Part shown: positions 26,017-36,177 of the stretch, piece after piece
Layout of the letters: the number at the start of each line of letters is the position of its first letter
Numbering within the stretch: position 1 is the stretch's first letter
Assembly: GCF_022531965.1 (NCBI RefSeq)
Contig: NZ_CP092831.1
Coordinates: 3,047,001 to 3,111,000, forward strand
Source: Paenibacillus peoriae
GTDB taxonomy: Bacteria > Bacillota > Bacilli > Paenibacillales > Paenibacillaceae
DNA length: 64,000 nucleotides
Direction of reading: 5' to 3'
Made by a program: the position numbers and the translations under genes
The notes under the pieces: generated by a model
What the model saw: only the letters and a program-made list of their open reading frames with translations
Told to the model about the DNA's origin: nothing
Databases searched by the model: none

Positions 26017-26079
26017 AACTATTGTTCACCCTTACTGTTGAATAGTATGTAGCTATCACGACTGTGTGAAGATGATGTT

Positions 26080-26098
26080 GATAATGAGAATTATTATC
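26080..26098. promoter_or_regulatory. Fur box of the permease operon
   Basis: GATAATGAGAATTATTATC matches the Fur consensus GATAATGATAATCATTATC at 17 of 19 positions, 63 bases upstream of the first permease start. Confidence 0.8.
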
Positions 26099-26182
26099 AT
26101 GCAATCTTTACTATTGTAAATTAATGTGGCAACGGCTTCAATAGCAAATTTCAAGGAATGCCTAATGTTCTGTCCTGTTGTG

Positions 26183-26220
26183 AAAAAATAAAGCCCTTCG
26201 GCATAAATACCAAAGGGCTG
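26183..26220 (-). terminator. Terminator of the binding protein-exporter operon
   Basis: Stem AGCCCTT / AAGGGCT (extended by CGG/CCA mismatched pairs), then TTTATTTTTT on the minus strand. Confidence 0.8.
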
Positions 26221-26238
26221 CCAACAACACCGAAGCGA

Positions 26239-27213
26239 CTACTTCTGTGTGGCGTTCTCTTTATTCCGCTGGACGATCATATCTGCGATTTCTTCAGCTT
26301 GCCCTACAATAGCAATGGGATCGAAGTACCAATATCGATCCTCCTGAAGCTCAAAAAGTTTACCTTGACGGACCGCATCTAATGATTTCCATATGCTGTC
26401 TCCTTTGTAACCTCTCAAATCCTTGTTAACCGTCAGAAAGATATAAGAGCCTGCATATTGATTAATGACTTCTTTTGACACCGATTTCCATTGAGTCTCG
26501 CCTAATAATTCTTTTTGGACAAGCGGCGAAGGTGTTAAATTGAGTCCTCTATATACCGCCTGTCCTCCTCTGCCAAAATTATCACCATATACATAGTATT
26601 CTTTTTCCGAAGCTTCCATTACGGTGAACGTATCCTCAGGCTGAATAATTCCCTTTAGCTTGTCACGTGCGGCCTGCATCCGCTGATCGTATTGGGCAAG
26701 CCATGTTTGGGCTTCCTGTTCTTTTCCAAGCAGCTCACCAAAAGCTGTCAGTTCCTCATGCACATTCTTGTACGTTCCATAAGGAATGACGATGGTCGGA
26801 GCAATTTTACTATATTTTTCATATTCAGAAGCATCTTTGGAACCAATCAGAATCATATCCGGCTGTAGAGCCAATACTTTTTCAATGGATACACTACCGC
26901 GGTCTCCAATGCTTGCAATGCCTTGTACAAGATCCTTCGAAAACGGATTATCCAGATAATATTTAACACTTCCCACAGGTTTAATCCCTAGTGCTAGTAA
27001 ATCATTCTGGTACATATCTACTACAATCCGCTGAGGGTGAACCGGAATCTTAATATCTCCATGAATCGTTTTGACTGTTTTCATTTCCTCTGACTTTTGT
27101 TCACTAGAAGTTTGATTCTGCTTTTCATCCGGCTGCTTCACGTTTCCACTACAGGCGGTAAGAACTAAAATGACTGACAGAAGCATCATCACAATCCACA
27201 TTTTCTTTGTCAA
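26239..27213 (-). CDS. Iron-siderophore substrate-binding lipoprotein
   Basis: Class III periplasmic-binding-type lipoprotein (FhuD/FepB family), about 324 residues. Signal peptide with lipobox LTAC followed by a Ser/Gln/Lys-rich linker. The conserved pieces are HPQRIVVDMYQNDLLALGIKPVG near the N-terminus and a C-terminal EIADMIVQ helix. Start chosen at the TTG 27213, nine bases from AGAGGA; another TTG two codons upstream lies too close. Last gene of a three-gene operon (binding protein, exporter-type ABC protein, this gene). It delivers ferric siderophore to the FecCD permeases; the exact siderophore is unknown. Confidence 0.9.
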   Translation of the reverse strand: MTKKMWIVMMLLSVILVLTACSGNVKQPDEKQNQTSSEQKSEEMKTVKTIHGDIKIPVHPQRIVVDMYQNDLLALGIKPVGSVKYYLDNPFSKDLVQGIASIGDRGSVSIEKVLALQPDMILIGSKDASEYEKYSKIAPTIVIPYGTYKNVHEELTAFGELLGKEQEAQTWLAQYDQRMQAARDKLKGIIQPEDTFTVMEASEKEYYVYGDNFGRGGQAVYRGLNLTPSPLVQKELLGETQWKSVSKEVINQYAGSYIFLTVNKDLRGYKGDSIWKSLDAVRQGKLFELQEDRYWYFDPIAIVGQAEEIADMIVQRNKENATQK

Positions 27214-27256
27214 GCCCAATCTTCCTCTCTCTATTTACGGTGTCATATCGGCCTAT

Positions 27257-28978
27257 TTACGTTCCATATTGAGCTTGGTGCAGGCGACTATATGCTCCTT
27301 TTACTGCCAATAACTCTTCATGTCTGCCTTGCTCGGCAATCCCTTGATCTGCAACTACGATAATGCGGTCAGCATTTTTGATTGTTGCCAGACGATGTGC
27401 GATAACGAGTGTCGTGCGACCTTGGGAAAGCTCTGTCAGCGCCTGCTGAATCGCGGCTTCTGTCTCTGTATCCAATGCTGATGTCGCTTCATCTAAAATG
27501 AGAATAGGCGGATTTTTAAGGAACATCCGGGCAATAGACAAACGTTGCTTTTGACCACCGGAGAGCTTCACACCTCGCTCACCGATCATTGTATCCAGAC
27601 CATCCGGATATGAGCGAACAAGGTCTTCAATCTGAGCTCGACGAGCAGCATCCCAGATTTCTTCTTCCGAAGCGTCAAGCTTACCGTAAGCAATATTTTC
27701 ACGAATCGTTCCATCAAAGAGGAATACATCCTGCTGTACGATACCAATCATGGATCGCAGCGAATCCAGCTTCATTTCACGGATACCCATCCCATCAATG
27801 GTAATGCTACCTTCCTCGACATCATAGAAGCGAGGCAACAAACTGCAAAGTGTCGTTTTACCTGCTCCTGAAGGACCTACAAGTGCTACGGTTTCACCTG
27901 CATGGATAGATAGGTCTACTTTGCGTAATACCTTATCTTTGTTTTCGTAACCAAACGTTACACCTGCAAATTGAATATCTCCATTAAGATGGCTAACCGC
28001 CTTGGCCCCAGGCAGATCTTCTACATCCGATTCACTTTCCAGCAAATCCAGGTACCGTCGGAAGCCGGCAATCCCTTTCGGATACGTTTCGATGACAGAA
28101 TTAATTTGTTTAATTGGCCCCAGGAATACATTAGACAGCATCACAAATGCGATAAATTCCCCGTAGGTCATCTGCCCTTCGATAACAAACCATGTTCCAC
28201 ACACAAGAACAAACAATGAAACCAGCTTCATTAGTATAAAACTAATCGAGGAATTCCAGGCCATAATCCGGTACGCGATCAGCTTCGTTTTACGAAAACG
28301 TCCATTATTCTCAGCAAAACGTTCCATTTCATGTGCTTCGTTGGAGAACGCTTGAACAACGCGAATCCCGCTGACATTATTTTCAATACGAGCGTTATAA
28401 TCCGCAATATCAGAAAACATACGATGGAATGCAGCAGACATTTTACGGCTGAAATAAAGAGACAAGTAAATCATGAGGGGTACAATGATGAAAGTCAGTA
28501 CAGCCAGCTTCCAGTTAATGCCGAGCATGATTCCAAAGGCTCCCCCCAGTGTCATCAACGCGATGAACAAATCTTCGGGTCCGTGGTGGGCAATTTCCCC
28601 AATATCCATCAGGTCGTTGGTCATACGTGACACGAGATGCCCTGTTTTGTTATTGTCAAAAAAGCGAAAAGATTGCTTTTGTACCCGATCAAACAGCTTT
28701 TTACGCATGTCCGATTCGATGTTAATACCCAGCTTGTGCCCCCAATAGGTAACTACGTAATTCAGCGCAGCACTTATGACATAAATACCGAGTAGAGCTA
28801 GACAGGCATATAAAATCCATTTCCAGTTCCCACTGGGTAGCAAATCATCGACCACCCGGTTGACTGCAAGTGGAAAAGCTAACTCCAGCAGTGCTGCCAG
28901 CAAGGCACAAGAGAAATCAATGATGAACAAAGTCCGGTAAGGACGGTAGTATTCAAAAAATCGTCTAAGCATAGTCAT
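27257..28978 (-). CDS. ABC exporter half-transporter (ATPase-permease)
   Basis: Type IV ABC exporter, 573 residues: six-helix membrane domain (about 1-310) followed by an ATPase domain with Walker A GPSGAGKTT (about 371-379), signature LSGGQKQR (about 475-482), Walker B ILILDEATSALD and the H-loop AHRL. It probably works as a homodimer. It is cotranscribed between two siderophore-binding lipoproteins, which points to siderophore export or handling of ferric siderophore, in the manner of IrtAB-type or exporter-like ABC proteins in iron clusters; direction is not proven. ATG with AAAGGAG upstream. Confidence 0.88.
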   Translation of the reverse strand: MTMLRRFFEYYRPYRTLFIIDFSCALLAALLELAFPLAVNRVVDDLLPSGNWKWILYACLALLGIYVISAALNYVVTYWGHKLGINIESDMRKKLFDRVQKQSFRFFDNNKTGHLVSRMTNDLMDIGEIAHHGPEDLFIALMTLGGAFGIMLGINWKLAVLTFIIVPLMIYLSLYFSRKMSAAFHRMFSDIADYNARIENNVSGIRVVQAFSNEAHEMERFAENNGRFRKTKLIAYRIMAWNSSISFILMKLVSLFVLVCGTWFVIEGQMTYGEFIAFVMLSNVFLGPIKQINSVIETYPKGIAGFRRYLDLLESESDVEDLPGAKAVSHLNGDIQFAGVTFGYENKDKVLRKVDLSIHAGETVALVGPSGAGKTTLCSLLPRFYDVEEGSITIDGMGIREMKLDSLRSMIGIVQQDVFLFDGTIRENIAYGKLDASEEEIWDAARRAQIEDLVRSYPDGLDTMIGERGVKLSGGQKQRLSIARMFLKNPPILILDEATSALDTETEAAIQQALTELSQGRTTLVIAHRLATIKNADRIIVVADQGIAEQGRHEELLAVKGAYSRLHQAQYGT

Positions 28979-29009
28979 GACTTCTCCTTTCTAATTTCAA
29001 TTAAACTGA

Positions 29010-30017
29010 TCACTTCGGATCAACGGAAAACATTTTAACGGCCTCATCCAGCGATTGGTCAACGGCTAGCGGTGAGTACGTAAACCACGGATCGGCTTTG
29101 ATGAAATACACTTTGTGGTTCTTGACAGCCGGGAGATTTCTCCACAGTGCACTTTGCTCAATTTGCTTAAGCATTCCGTCCTTGCTCGCTTCATCATAAA
29201 CCAGCATAATAATTCGGTCTCCTGACAATTCAGGCAGCTTTTCCATTGAAATAACATCATAAACATAATTAAATCTCGGGTCCTTCGCCAGCTTCTGGCG
29301 TATGTACTCAGGAGGATTCAATTCCAGTGAACGGTAAATGACATGTCCTACATTTCGCGCCCCATATACTCTGAGCACATCCTTACCGTAGGTCATATAA
29401 ATGGTGACCGTTTCATCATTTTTGAATTTTCCAGCCAGCTTCTTTCGACCTTCTTCAGCCTTTTTGTTGAAACTAGCGATCCACTGCTCGGCTTCCTTCT
29501 CCTTACCCAGCACAGCTGCGACATCCCGCAGTTGCTTAAATACATCCCCATCTCCAAACGATACGGCTACCGTAGGAGCAATTTTCTTCAGCTGCTCTTT
29601 CACTTCTGGAGGGGTATCTTCTGTTGCTATGATCAGGTCAGGTTGTAGCTCCAGTACCTTTTCAACATTCGTCGGGTTCCCAATATCAGCAATCCCGTCA
29701 ATTTTTCCTTTTAAATAGTCGTCTTCTAACACATGAGAAGCAGCCCCTACAGGCTTAACACCTAAAGTTAGCATCGCATCCAAATATTGAGTCGTGACGA
29801 CTCGCTGCGGACTTGAAGGGATACTGATCTTATTGCCGGTAGCATCAGTATATTCGCGCATGACAACCGTTTTGGATTGCCCGGAAGGATCATTAGTGCT
29901 GGTCTTGTCGTTTGCCCGGTTGTTGCTAACTGCGTTTCCACATGCACTCAATACAACCATCAAAAGAACCACAAGACAAAGCATGGATTCCCATTTTAAT
30001 CTGTACCTTTGTTGCAC
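29010..30017 (-). CDS. Iron-siderophore substrate-binding lipoprotein (second)
   Basis: Substrate-binding lipoprotein of 335 residues in the FhuD/FecB fold family. Lipobox LSAC near residue 26, then a Ser/Asn/Thr-rich linker. Conserved PQRVVTTQYLDAMLTLGVKPVGA near the N-terminus and GDRIIMLVYDE, LWRNLPAVKNHKVYFI toward the C-terminus, as in ferric siderophore receptors. Start is GTG at 30017 with GGAGG nine bases upstream. First gene of the operon, behind a Fur box. Two different binding proteins feeding one permease pair would widen the range of siderophores. Confidence 0.9.
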   Translation of the reverse strand: MQQRYRLKWESMLCLVVLLMVVLSACGNAVSNNRANDKTSTNDPSGQSKTVVMREYTDATGNKISIPSSPQRVVTTQYLDAMLTLGVKPVGAASHVLEDDYLKGKIDGIADIGNPTNVEKVLELQPDLIIATEDTPPEVKEQLKKIAPTVAVSFGDGDVFKQLRDVAAVLGKEKEAEQWIASFNKKAEEGRKKLAGKFKNDETVTIYMTYGKDVLRVYGARNVGHVIYRSLELNPPEYIRQKLAKDPRFNYVYDVISMEKLPELSGDRIIMLVYDEASKDGMLKQIEQSALWRNLPAVKNHKVYFIKADPWFTYSPLAVDQSLDEAVKMFSVDPK

Positions 30018-30054
30018 AATATACGTCCTCCTTAGATATAAACAATCATAATAT

Positions 30055-30073
30055 GATAGTGATTCTCATTATC
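30055..30073. promoter_or_regulatory. Fur box of the binding protein-exporter operon
   Basis: GATAGTGATTCTCATTATC matches the Fur consensus at 16 of 19 positions, 38 bases upstream of the GTG start. Confidence 0.75.
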
Positions 30074-30167
30074 ATACAATTGTTATTCTATCTATTACCG
30101 TCTCTTCTTACAATACAAAAATAAAAAACTTCCATTTATGTGTATGTATCGTCATCGTAGAATAGCC

Positions 30168-30204
30168 AAAAAAAAGAACTGATGCGCATTACAGCATCAG
30201 TCCG
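30168..30204 (-). terminator. Terminator of the ribose operon
   Basis: Stem GACTGATGC / GCATCAGTT followed by eight T residues on the minus strand. Confidence 0.85.
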
Positions 30205-30235
30205 AATAGCTTAATATGTGGGTCAAGCGCCCTTT

Positions 30236-31156
30236 TTATTTCGATTGATCCACTAACTCCAGCTTAGCGGGAATGGATGTTTTCACGGTTTTACCTTGAA
30301 GTACATCCTTAGCTGCCTGCACCGCCAATTGACCAATAAGCTCGGGTTGCTGAGCTACAGTCGCTGTCAGTTTTCCTTCCTTAATTGATTTAAGCGCATC
30401 CTCGTTACCGTCAAAACCGATGACTGGAATGTTTTTACCTGAGCTTTGGATTGCTTCGATCGCACCCAACGCCATTTCATCATTGTGGGCAAATACTGCC
30501 TGAACGTCCGGGTTGCCTTGCAGCAGATTTTCCATCACGTTCAAACCTTTCGTCCGATCAAAATCGGCCGATTGTTTAGCTATGACTTTCAGATCCTTAT
30601 CTGCTACTTCATGGAAGCCTTTCCCACGTTCACGGGTAGCGGATGCTCCTGGAACACCTTCCAGCTCGATCACTTTGGCACCTTTTCCAACTTGATCAAT
30701 CACATATCTGGCAGCCATTCGTCCTCCCTCTACGTTGTCTGAAGCAACAAGTGCTTTTACGTCTCCTTTGTCAGCAGAACGGTCCAGTGTAATAACCGGG
30801 ATGTTCAATGCATTCGCTGATTGTACCACTGTGGAGATGGCCGACGAATCTGTCGGATTTATAAGTAACGCGTTTACTCCCTGTTGAATCAGATCATCCA
30901 CGTCATTACTTTGCTTCGCCGAATCATTTTGTGCATCCACAACAATAACCTGCATTCCTTGTTTTTTGGCCTCTGCCACAACTCCGTCTTTGAGAGAGAC
31001 GAAGAATGGATTATTCAGCGTTGAGATCGATAAGCCGATTTTGATGTCCTTCAGGTTCGCGGCCGCTTTAGGTTTCGCCCATTCGGGCGGTTCCAAGGAA
31101 CACCCTGTCATGAGCAGGAGCAGCAAGGCAGTCATGATTAATGTAAGCTTTTTCAT
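30236..31156 (-). CDS. rbsB: Ribose ABC transporter substrate-binding protein
   Basis: Sugar-binding lipoprotein of about 306 residues; signal peptide ends in a lipobox MTGC. The periplasmic-binding fold is clear: IGLSISTLNNPFFVSLKDG at the start of the first lobe, DAQNDSAKQ, NPTDSSAIS, VITLDRSAD, HNDEMALGAIEA and VIGFDGNEDAL. It binds ribose outside the membrane and hands it to RbsC. The frame extends to 31213, but the ATG at 31156 has AGAAGGAG upstream and begins the signal peptide. Last gene of rbsRKDACB. Confidence 0.94.
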   Translation of the reverse strand: MKKLTLIMTALLLLLMTGCSLEPPEWAKPKAAANLKDIKIGLSISTLNNPFFVSLKDGVVAEAKKQGMQVIVVDAQNDSAKQSNDVDDLIQQGVNALLINPTDSSAISTVVQSANALNIPVITLDRSADKGDVKALVASDNVEGGRMAARYVIDQVGKGAKVIELEGVPGASATRERGKGFHEVADKDLKVIAKQSADFDRTKGLNVMENLLQGNPDVQAVFAHNDEMALGAIEAIQSSGKNIPVIGFDGNEDALKSIKEGKLTATVAQQPELIGQLAVQAAKDVLQGKTVKTSIPAKLELVDQSK

Positions 31157-31190
31157 ATTTATGTGTCTCCTTCTACGCAAATTAGGTGTA

Positions 31191-32159
31191 TTATGCGGAT
31201 TTTTTACGGTCAATCAATACAGCAATAGCGATGACGATCCCTTTTACCACCATTTGATAAAAAGAGTTAACCCCCAACAAGTTCAAGCCATTGTTTAGCG
31301 TACCGATGATAAGCACACCAATTAATGTACCTACGATTCGTCCGCGTCCTCCTGAGAGACTTGTTCCACCTAATACGACAGCCGCAATGGCGTCCAATTC
31401 ATAAGAAGTACCTGCTGTCGGTTGCGCCGAGTTCAAACGCGAAGTCAAGATAGCTCCCGCCAATGCAGAGAGCATTCCAGCCAGAGAGTAAATCCAAATT
31501 TTTACACGCGGTACTTTAATACCAGATACAATCGAAGCCTTCTCATTACCACCAATGGCATACGTTTTACGTCCGAAGGGTGTTTTATGCAAAATGATCC
31601 ACAGGACAGCAAAGGTAATGAGCATCGTAATCGCTGGAACCGGAATACCGAACTGATAGCCACGTCCGAACAATTGAAATACCAGACTGTCTCCGAGTCC
31701 TGTAATAGGGTTACCGTTGGTATAAACGAGTGTCAATCCTCTGAAAATAGTCATGGTTGCTAGTGTAGCGATAAACGGAGCCATTTTACCTTTTGTAATC
31801 ATCAAGCCGTTGACCATCCCCATCACGCCACCCAATGCACAACCGATGATAATCGCCAAAATAGGATCGAACCCGGCCAGCATCATATTTGCGACAAACG
31901 CACTGGATAGTGCTAATATGGAGCCGACTGACAAATCAATTCCGCCTGTGAGAATAACGAAGGTCATACCGAACGCAATCAACGCATTAATGGATACCTG
32001 GCGCAATAAATTCAAAATATTAAGCGGTTCCAAAAAGCTGGGATTTAAGACCGATACGATAATCACCAAAATAATGAGTCCCAACAACGGGCCAAGCTTC
32101 TGTGTGATTTGTGACATTTGAAAGCCTTTGCTGCTTTTTGATTCATTCATAGTTGTCAT
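31191..32159 (-). CDS. rbsC: Ribose ABC transporter permease
   Basis: BPD_transp_2 family sugar permease of 322 residues with eight to ten helices. Conserved segments: ALIAFGMTFVILTGGIDLSVGSILALSS, FGRKTYAIGGNEKASIVSGI and YELDAIAAVVLGGTSLSGGRGRIVGTL. Starts two bases after the rbsA stop codon, so it is translationally coupled. Forms the membrane channel with the RbsA ATPase. Confidence 0.94.
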   Translation of the reverse strand: MTTMNESKSSKGFQMSQITQKLGPLLGLIILVIIVSVLNPSFLEPLNILNLLRQVSINALIAFGMTFVILTGGIDLSVGSILALSSAFVANMMLAGFDPILAIIIGCALGGVMGMVNGLMITKGKMAPFIATLATMTIFRGLTLVYTNGNPITGLGDSLVFQLFGRGYQFGIPVPAITMLITFAVLWIILHKTPFGRKTYAIGGNEKASIVSGIKVPRVKIWIYSLAGMLSALAGAILTSRLNSAQPTAGTSYELDAIAAVVLGGTSLSGGRGRIVGTLIGVLIIGTLNNGLNLLGVNSFYQMVVKGIVIAIAVLIDRKKSA

Positions 32160-32160
32160 A

Positions 32161-33642
32161 TCACTGTCCTCCTGTAGCTAGCGTCATAATATTTTCTTGT
32201 GTGGCTTCTTCCCTGCTCAGCTCTCCGCTGATCTTTCCCTCGTGCACCACGACAATACGATCGCTCATGCCGAGTACCTCAGGGAGTTCCGAGGATACCA
32301 TGATAATCGCGACTCCACGTTCGGTCAGCTCGTTCATCAACTGGTAGATTTCCCGCTTGGCTCCCACATCCACACCTCTCGTCGGTTCGTCAAGAATGAG
32401 TACATTTGGACCAATACCTACCCATTTGGCAATAACCACCTTTTGCTGATTACCACCTGACAAACTGCGAACCGTTGTTTCACCCGATTGGGTTTTAATT
32501 TGTAAGCGCTTAATTAAAGTGTTAACAAAATCCAACTCTTTTTTACCTGAAATAAATCCTTTTGAGGTAAAGCTGAAGAGATTTGGCAGCACCATATTTT
32601 CCCGAATGGAAAAATCCAGAACCAAGCCCTCATCTTTTCGGTCTTCTGTAATGAAGCCAATCCCTAGTTTCACCGCGTCATCCGGCTTGCGAATAGTCAC
32701 CTTTTTTCCACGTACATGGATCTCACCACGATCCAAAGCATCCAGTCCAAATAACGCCCTCATGATCTCGGTTCGTCCCGAGCCCATCAAGCCTGAAAAA
32801 CCTACAATTTCACCAGACCGCACAGTAAAATTCACATTTTCAAACAAGCCTTTATGCGTGGCATTTTTGACCTCCAGCACCACTTCTCCCAAAGCGGGCG
32901 TTCTTACCGGATAGCGTTCAGTCAGCTCTCTACCTACCATTTTCCGTACAACTTCATCAAAATTCGTATCGGGAATCGCCTGAGTATCCACCGTTTTCCC
33001 GTCACGCATGATGGTAATCCGATCACAGATCGCGAATATTTCCTCCATCCGATGTGAAATATACACGATCGAAACACCATCTTTTTTCAAAGAAGTAATA
33101 ACCTCGAACAGCTTCTGAATTTCACGTTCGGTTAAGGCGGCTGTCGGCTCATCCATCACGATAACTTTAGCATCCGTCATGAGTGCTTTGGCTATTTCAA
33201 TCATCTGCTGTTGACCCACTGAACACTCGCCTGCTTCACCGTTCAATGGAAGGTTTACCGAAAGCTTGCTGAATTGCTCATTTGCTAACGCTTTCATTTT
33301 AGAGCTGTCTAGTAAGCCCCATTTGGATGTCATTTCCTTGCCGATAAACAGATTTTCCAGCACGGTCATCTCCGGCCACACATTCAGTTCCTGGTGAATA
33401 AAAGCAATTCCTTTTTGCTCCGCTTCTTTGGGGTCGGCAAAATAGGTTTCCTGGCCGTCAATGATGATCGTTCCCTCATCTCGCCGATGCAGTCCGATTA
33501 AAATATTCATCAGCGTTGATTTTCCTGCACCATTTTCACCCATGAGGGCATGTACTTCTCCTTCACGAAGATCAAAGTCAACACCACTTAATACCTGATT
33601 GGTTCCAAAGGCTTTGTGAATTCCTTTCATTTGAATCTGCAT
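32161..33642 (-). CDS. rbsA: Ribose ABC transporter ATP-binding protein
   Basis: Tandem ATPase of 493 residues as in sugar importers of the carbohydrate uptake transporter-2 type. First domain: Walker [10 protein letters not shown] (about 35-43), signature CSVGQQQM, Walker [12 protein letters not shown]. Second domain (about 250-490): the degenerate Walker [10 protein letters not shown], signature LSGGNQQK, Walker [14 protein letters not shown]. The degenerate second Walker A is normal for RbsA. Energises ribose uptake. Confidence 0.95.
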   Translation of the reverse strand: MQIQMKGIHKAFGTNQVLSGVDFDLREGEVHALMGENGAGKSTLMNILIGLHRRDEGTIIIDGQETYFADPKEAEQKGIAFIHQELNVWPEMTVLENLFIGKEMTSKWGLLDSSKMKALANEQFSKLSVNLPLNGEAGECSVGQQQMIEIAKALMTDAKVIVMDEPTAALTEREIQKLFEVITSLKKDGVSIVYISHRMEEIFAICDRITIMRDGKTVDTQAIPDTNFDEVVRKMVGRELTERYPVRTPALGEVVLEVKNATHKGLFENVNFTVRSGEIVGFSGLMGSGRTEIMRALFGLDALDRGEIHVRGKKVTIRKPDDAVKLGIGFITEDRKDEGLVLDFSIRENMVLPNLFSFTSKGFISGKKELDFVNTLIKRLQIKTQSGETTVRSLSGGNQQKVVIAKWVGIGPNVLILDEPTRGVDVGAKREIYQLMNELTERGVAIIMVSSELPEVLGMSDRIVVVHEGKISGELSREEATQENIMTLATGGQ

Positions 33643-33672
33643 GCTGTACCCTCCTTTTTATTCAACATTGAT

Positions 33673-34107
33673 TTATCCAAAATGAACTCCTGCCTGCAAA
33701 ATACAATTGGCAAATGGCTTAGCCTCTCCTGTACGAATGACCGCCTTCGCATAACGGGTCAGCTCCTTGAATTGTTCATGAGAGCAAAACTCAATGACGG
33801 CAGCCTGCTTATTAATCTGTGGATGTCCTAATTTCTCCCCTGCAAAGGTGCGCACAATATATTGTAATGCTTGTTCATTTTCTTGTTTGATTTCTTCGGC
33901 CAGCGTTACTTTTTCGATCACCATATCTGATGCAATGACATCTACGACGTCCTGAAAGGAGGGAACACCCAGTTTAAGGGCCAAATCTATTTTGGTAACG
34001 CCTTCAGGAACAGGTAAGCCGGCATCAGCCACGACAATATAGTCTGTGTGGCCGAGATCCGACAGTATTTTGGATATATGACTGTTTAGGATTCCATGTT
34101 TCTTCAT
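33673..34107 (-). CDS. rbsD: D-ribose pyranase
   Basis: RbsD converts ribopyranose to the furanose needed by ribokinase. The 144-residue protein begins [22 protein letters not shown], with the conserved histidine and the [17 protein letters not shown] loop, and contains the C-terminal HEQFKEL and [13 protein letters not shown] segments. The frame runs open to 34197, but the ATG at 34107 has GGAGGAG upstream, gives the family length, and starts just after the rbsK stop at 34109. Confidence 0.95.
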   Translation of the reverse strand: MKKHGILNSHISKILSDLGHTDYIVVADAGLPVPEGVTKIDLALKLGVPSFQDVVDVIASDMVIEKVTLAEEIKQENEQALQYIVRTFAGEKLGHPQINKQAAVIEFCSHEQFKELTRYAKAVIRTGEAKPFANCILQAGVHFG

Positions 34108-34108
34108 A

Positions 34109-34990
34109 TTATATTTGCTCCTCCACTTCACGACGAGTTGGCATTCCACCTTGGGCTCCAAATTTGGTAACGGACAATGACGCAGCACGATTAGCAAATT
34201 TCACACTGTCTGCCAGCGATTTTCCTTCAGCTAATGCCACTGCAAAAGCAGCGTTAAACGTATCTCCTGCACCTGTTGTATCAACGGCTTCTACTTTATA
34301 AGTAGGGACCAAGACTTCCTGTTCTCCGTCGAAGAACCGTACACCGTTGCTGCCCTCAGTCACAAACAGCTTGTTGGGATATTTGCGCAGCGCTTCTTGA
34401 AGGCTCATATCCTTAAACATTATGGCAGCTTCATGCTCATTAGGCGTAATGTAGGTCGCATTCGCAATTACGCTGTCATCCACCTCACGAGCCGGAGCTG
34501 GATTCAGCAACAAGGGAACCTGATACTTCGCACAAATTTCGCTTACATAAACAACCGTTTCCGACGGTATTTCCTGTTGAATTAACACAATGTCCGAACT
34601 TCGAATGACGTCAAGCGCTTCTTCCACATAGGCGGGTGTCACTTCATTATTTGCTGCTTTTACCACGACAATACTGTTATCACCTTCAGCTAGTACAATA
34701 TGCGCTGTACCACTTTCCATATGTGTAACCGGTTTCACATAGCCAGTATGAACATGATTTTCTTCAAAATTACTTAAAATCTGGTCCCCAAAATGGTCAT
34801 CCCCTACTCGTCCAATCATCGTAACGTCGGCTCCGAGTCGTGCTGCGGCTACTGCCTGATTGGCTCCTTTACCTCCAGGTACGGTTGTGAAGCTTTCACC
34901 CAATACCGTTTCACCAGCACCGGGACGTTTGGACGAAGTAACTACGAGATCCATAGAACTGCTTCCGATAATCGAAATTTTAGCCATCAT
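34109..34990 (-). CDS. rbsK: Ribokinase
   Basis: PfkB-family kinase of 293 residues phosphorylating ribose at O5. Seen: the N-terminal GSSSMDLV and the PfkB signature 1 [16 protein letters not shown] (about 39-54), and signature 2 [13 protein letters not shown] (about 247-259) carrying the catalytic aspartate of GAGD. Its start overlaps the end of rbsR by eleven bases. Either of two adjacent ATG codons (34990, 34987) could be used. Confidence 0.95.
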   Translation of the reverse strand: MMAKISIIGSSSMDLVVTSSKRPGAGETVLGESFTTVPGGKGANQAVAAARLGADVTMIGRVGDDHFGDQILSNFEENHVHTGYVKPVTHMESGTAHIVLAEGDNSIVVVKAANNEVTPAYVEEALDVIRSSDIVLIQQEIPSETVVYVSEICAKYQVPLLLNPAPAREVDDSVIANATYITPNEHEAAIMFKDMSLQEALRKYPNKLFVTEGSNGVRFFDGEQEVLVPTYKVEAVDTTGAGDTFNAAFAVALAEGKSLADSVKFANRAASLSVTKFGAQGGMPTRREVEEQI

Positions 34991-36008
34991 TATCCACCCT
35001 TCTCGTTGTATCCCGTTCTATAAATTTGACGGGCAATTGTATGCTTGAATAGGTAAGTACTTTCGAATGAAGATTAGGTACACTTGACTTCGTTACTTGC
35101 GACTGCTCAATCAACTGAATGAGTAGTCCTGCTGCTTCCCAGCCCATTTCATAAGCAGGCTGTCGGATCGTTGACAAAGGCGGGAATAACAAACTACTTA
35201 ATGGTATATCATCAAACCCGATAATTTGAACATCATCCGGGATTTTCTTTCCTAATCTATGTGCCTCATGCATCACCGCTGTAGCCACGATATCATTACT
35301 TGCGATAACTCCGTCCGTATCGGGATACTTGCTAAACAGCTCTTTGGCCCACGACTCGGCCTCCTTGAACGAAAAGGACGTTGTCTCGACCACATGGTAA
35401 GCAATTCCGGATTGCTGAAGCTCTTCAACCGCCCCGCGAAAACGATCTTGTGCTGGACGAATATGTGCAGGGCCCTGCATGACTGTAATTTGCTTGCTGC
35501 CGCGTGCAACCATTTCTTGAGCAGCCAAGCAACCGCCATGGGCTCCATCTGCATATACGGAGAGGCTGTCACTGGAAGTTCGATCGAGAAAAACGACCGG
35601 GATCTTCAGTTTGGCGTAACAATCGGCATCGGGATCATTGGTAGAAGAAATAACACCAACGACATTATTTTGAACAAAAGTATCCATGTAATCCAATTCT
35701 TTTTGGCGATCTTCATCACTATTACCGAAAATAATCCGAAAGTCATTTTCCTGCATTCGATCCTCCACCCCACGAGCTAACAAGGGAAAGTAAGGGTTCG
35801 TAATATCCGGCAGCAAAAGACCGATTAATCTAGATTTCTTTTTATACAAAGAACGTGCAACTTCATTAGGCTTGTAATTTAACTGCTTCACAGCAGCCTC
35901 AACCTTTCGCCGTGTATCCTCATGCACATATCCAGTTTCATTGATAACTCTGGAAACGGTTGCTACGGAAACCCCTGCAAAGCTGGCGACTTCTTTAATT
36001 GTTGTCAT
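34980..36008 (-). CDS. rbsR: LacI-family repressor of the ribose operon
   Basis: LacI/GalR repressor of 342 residues. The N-terminal helix-turn-helix TIKEVASFAGVSVATVSRVINETGYV is typical, with the hinge helix PNEVARSLYKKKS following, and the C-terminal ligand-binding domain resembles ribose-binding proteins. First gene of the operon it controls. The perfect 20-base palindrome at 36027-36046 between its start and the promoter is the likely operator, so the gene represses itself and the operon until ribose is present. Confidence 0.93.
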   Translation of the reverse strand: MTTIKEVASFAGVSVATVSRVINETGYVHEDTRRKVEAAVKQLNYKPNEVARSLYKKKSRLIGLLLPDITNPYFPLLARGVEDRMQENDFRIIFGNSDEDRQKELDYMDTFVQNNVVGVISSTNDPDADCYAKLKIPVVFLDRTSSDSLSVYADGAHGGCLAAQEMVARGSKQITVMQGPAHIRPAQDRFRGAVEELQQSGIAYHVVETTSFSFKEAESWAKELFSKYPDTDGVIASNDIVATAVMHEAHRLGKKIPDDVQIIGFDDIPLSSLLFPPLSTIRQPAYEMGWEAAGLLIQLIEQSQVTKSSVPNLHSKVLTYSSIQLPVKFIERDTTRRVDNDG

Positions 36009-36026
36009 AGTGTAGGTTCAACTCCA

Positions 36027-36046
36027 ATGTGTAACCGGTTACACAT
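36027..36046. promoter_or_regulatory. RbsR operator
   Basis: Perfect palindrome ATGTGTAACCGGTTACACAT with the central CG expected for a LacI-family repressor. It sits just downstream of the -10 box of the rbs promoter. Confidence 0.88.
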
Positions 36047-36048
36047 AT

Positions 36049-36077
36049 AAAATATCACAGCATTAATTTTTTGACAA
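36049..36077 (-). promoter_or_regulatory. Promoter of the ribose operon
   Basis: On the minus strand TTGTCA (36077-36072), 17-base spacer, TATTTT (36054-36049). The operator covers the transcription start. Confidence 0.65.
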
Positions 36078-36177
36078 GCATTAATTATTTGCACGTTAAA
36101 TCCTTTAGCTTTATAATTCTTATTGTAACTAGTGAAGTTCCACCTTTATACACATTCTAAAGTGAGGAGCAATGCTC

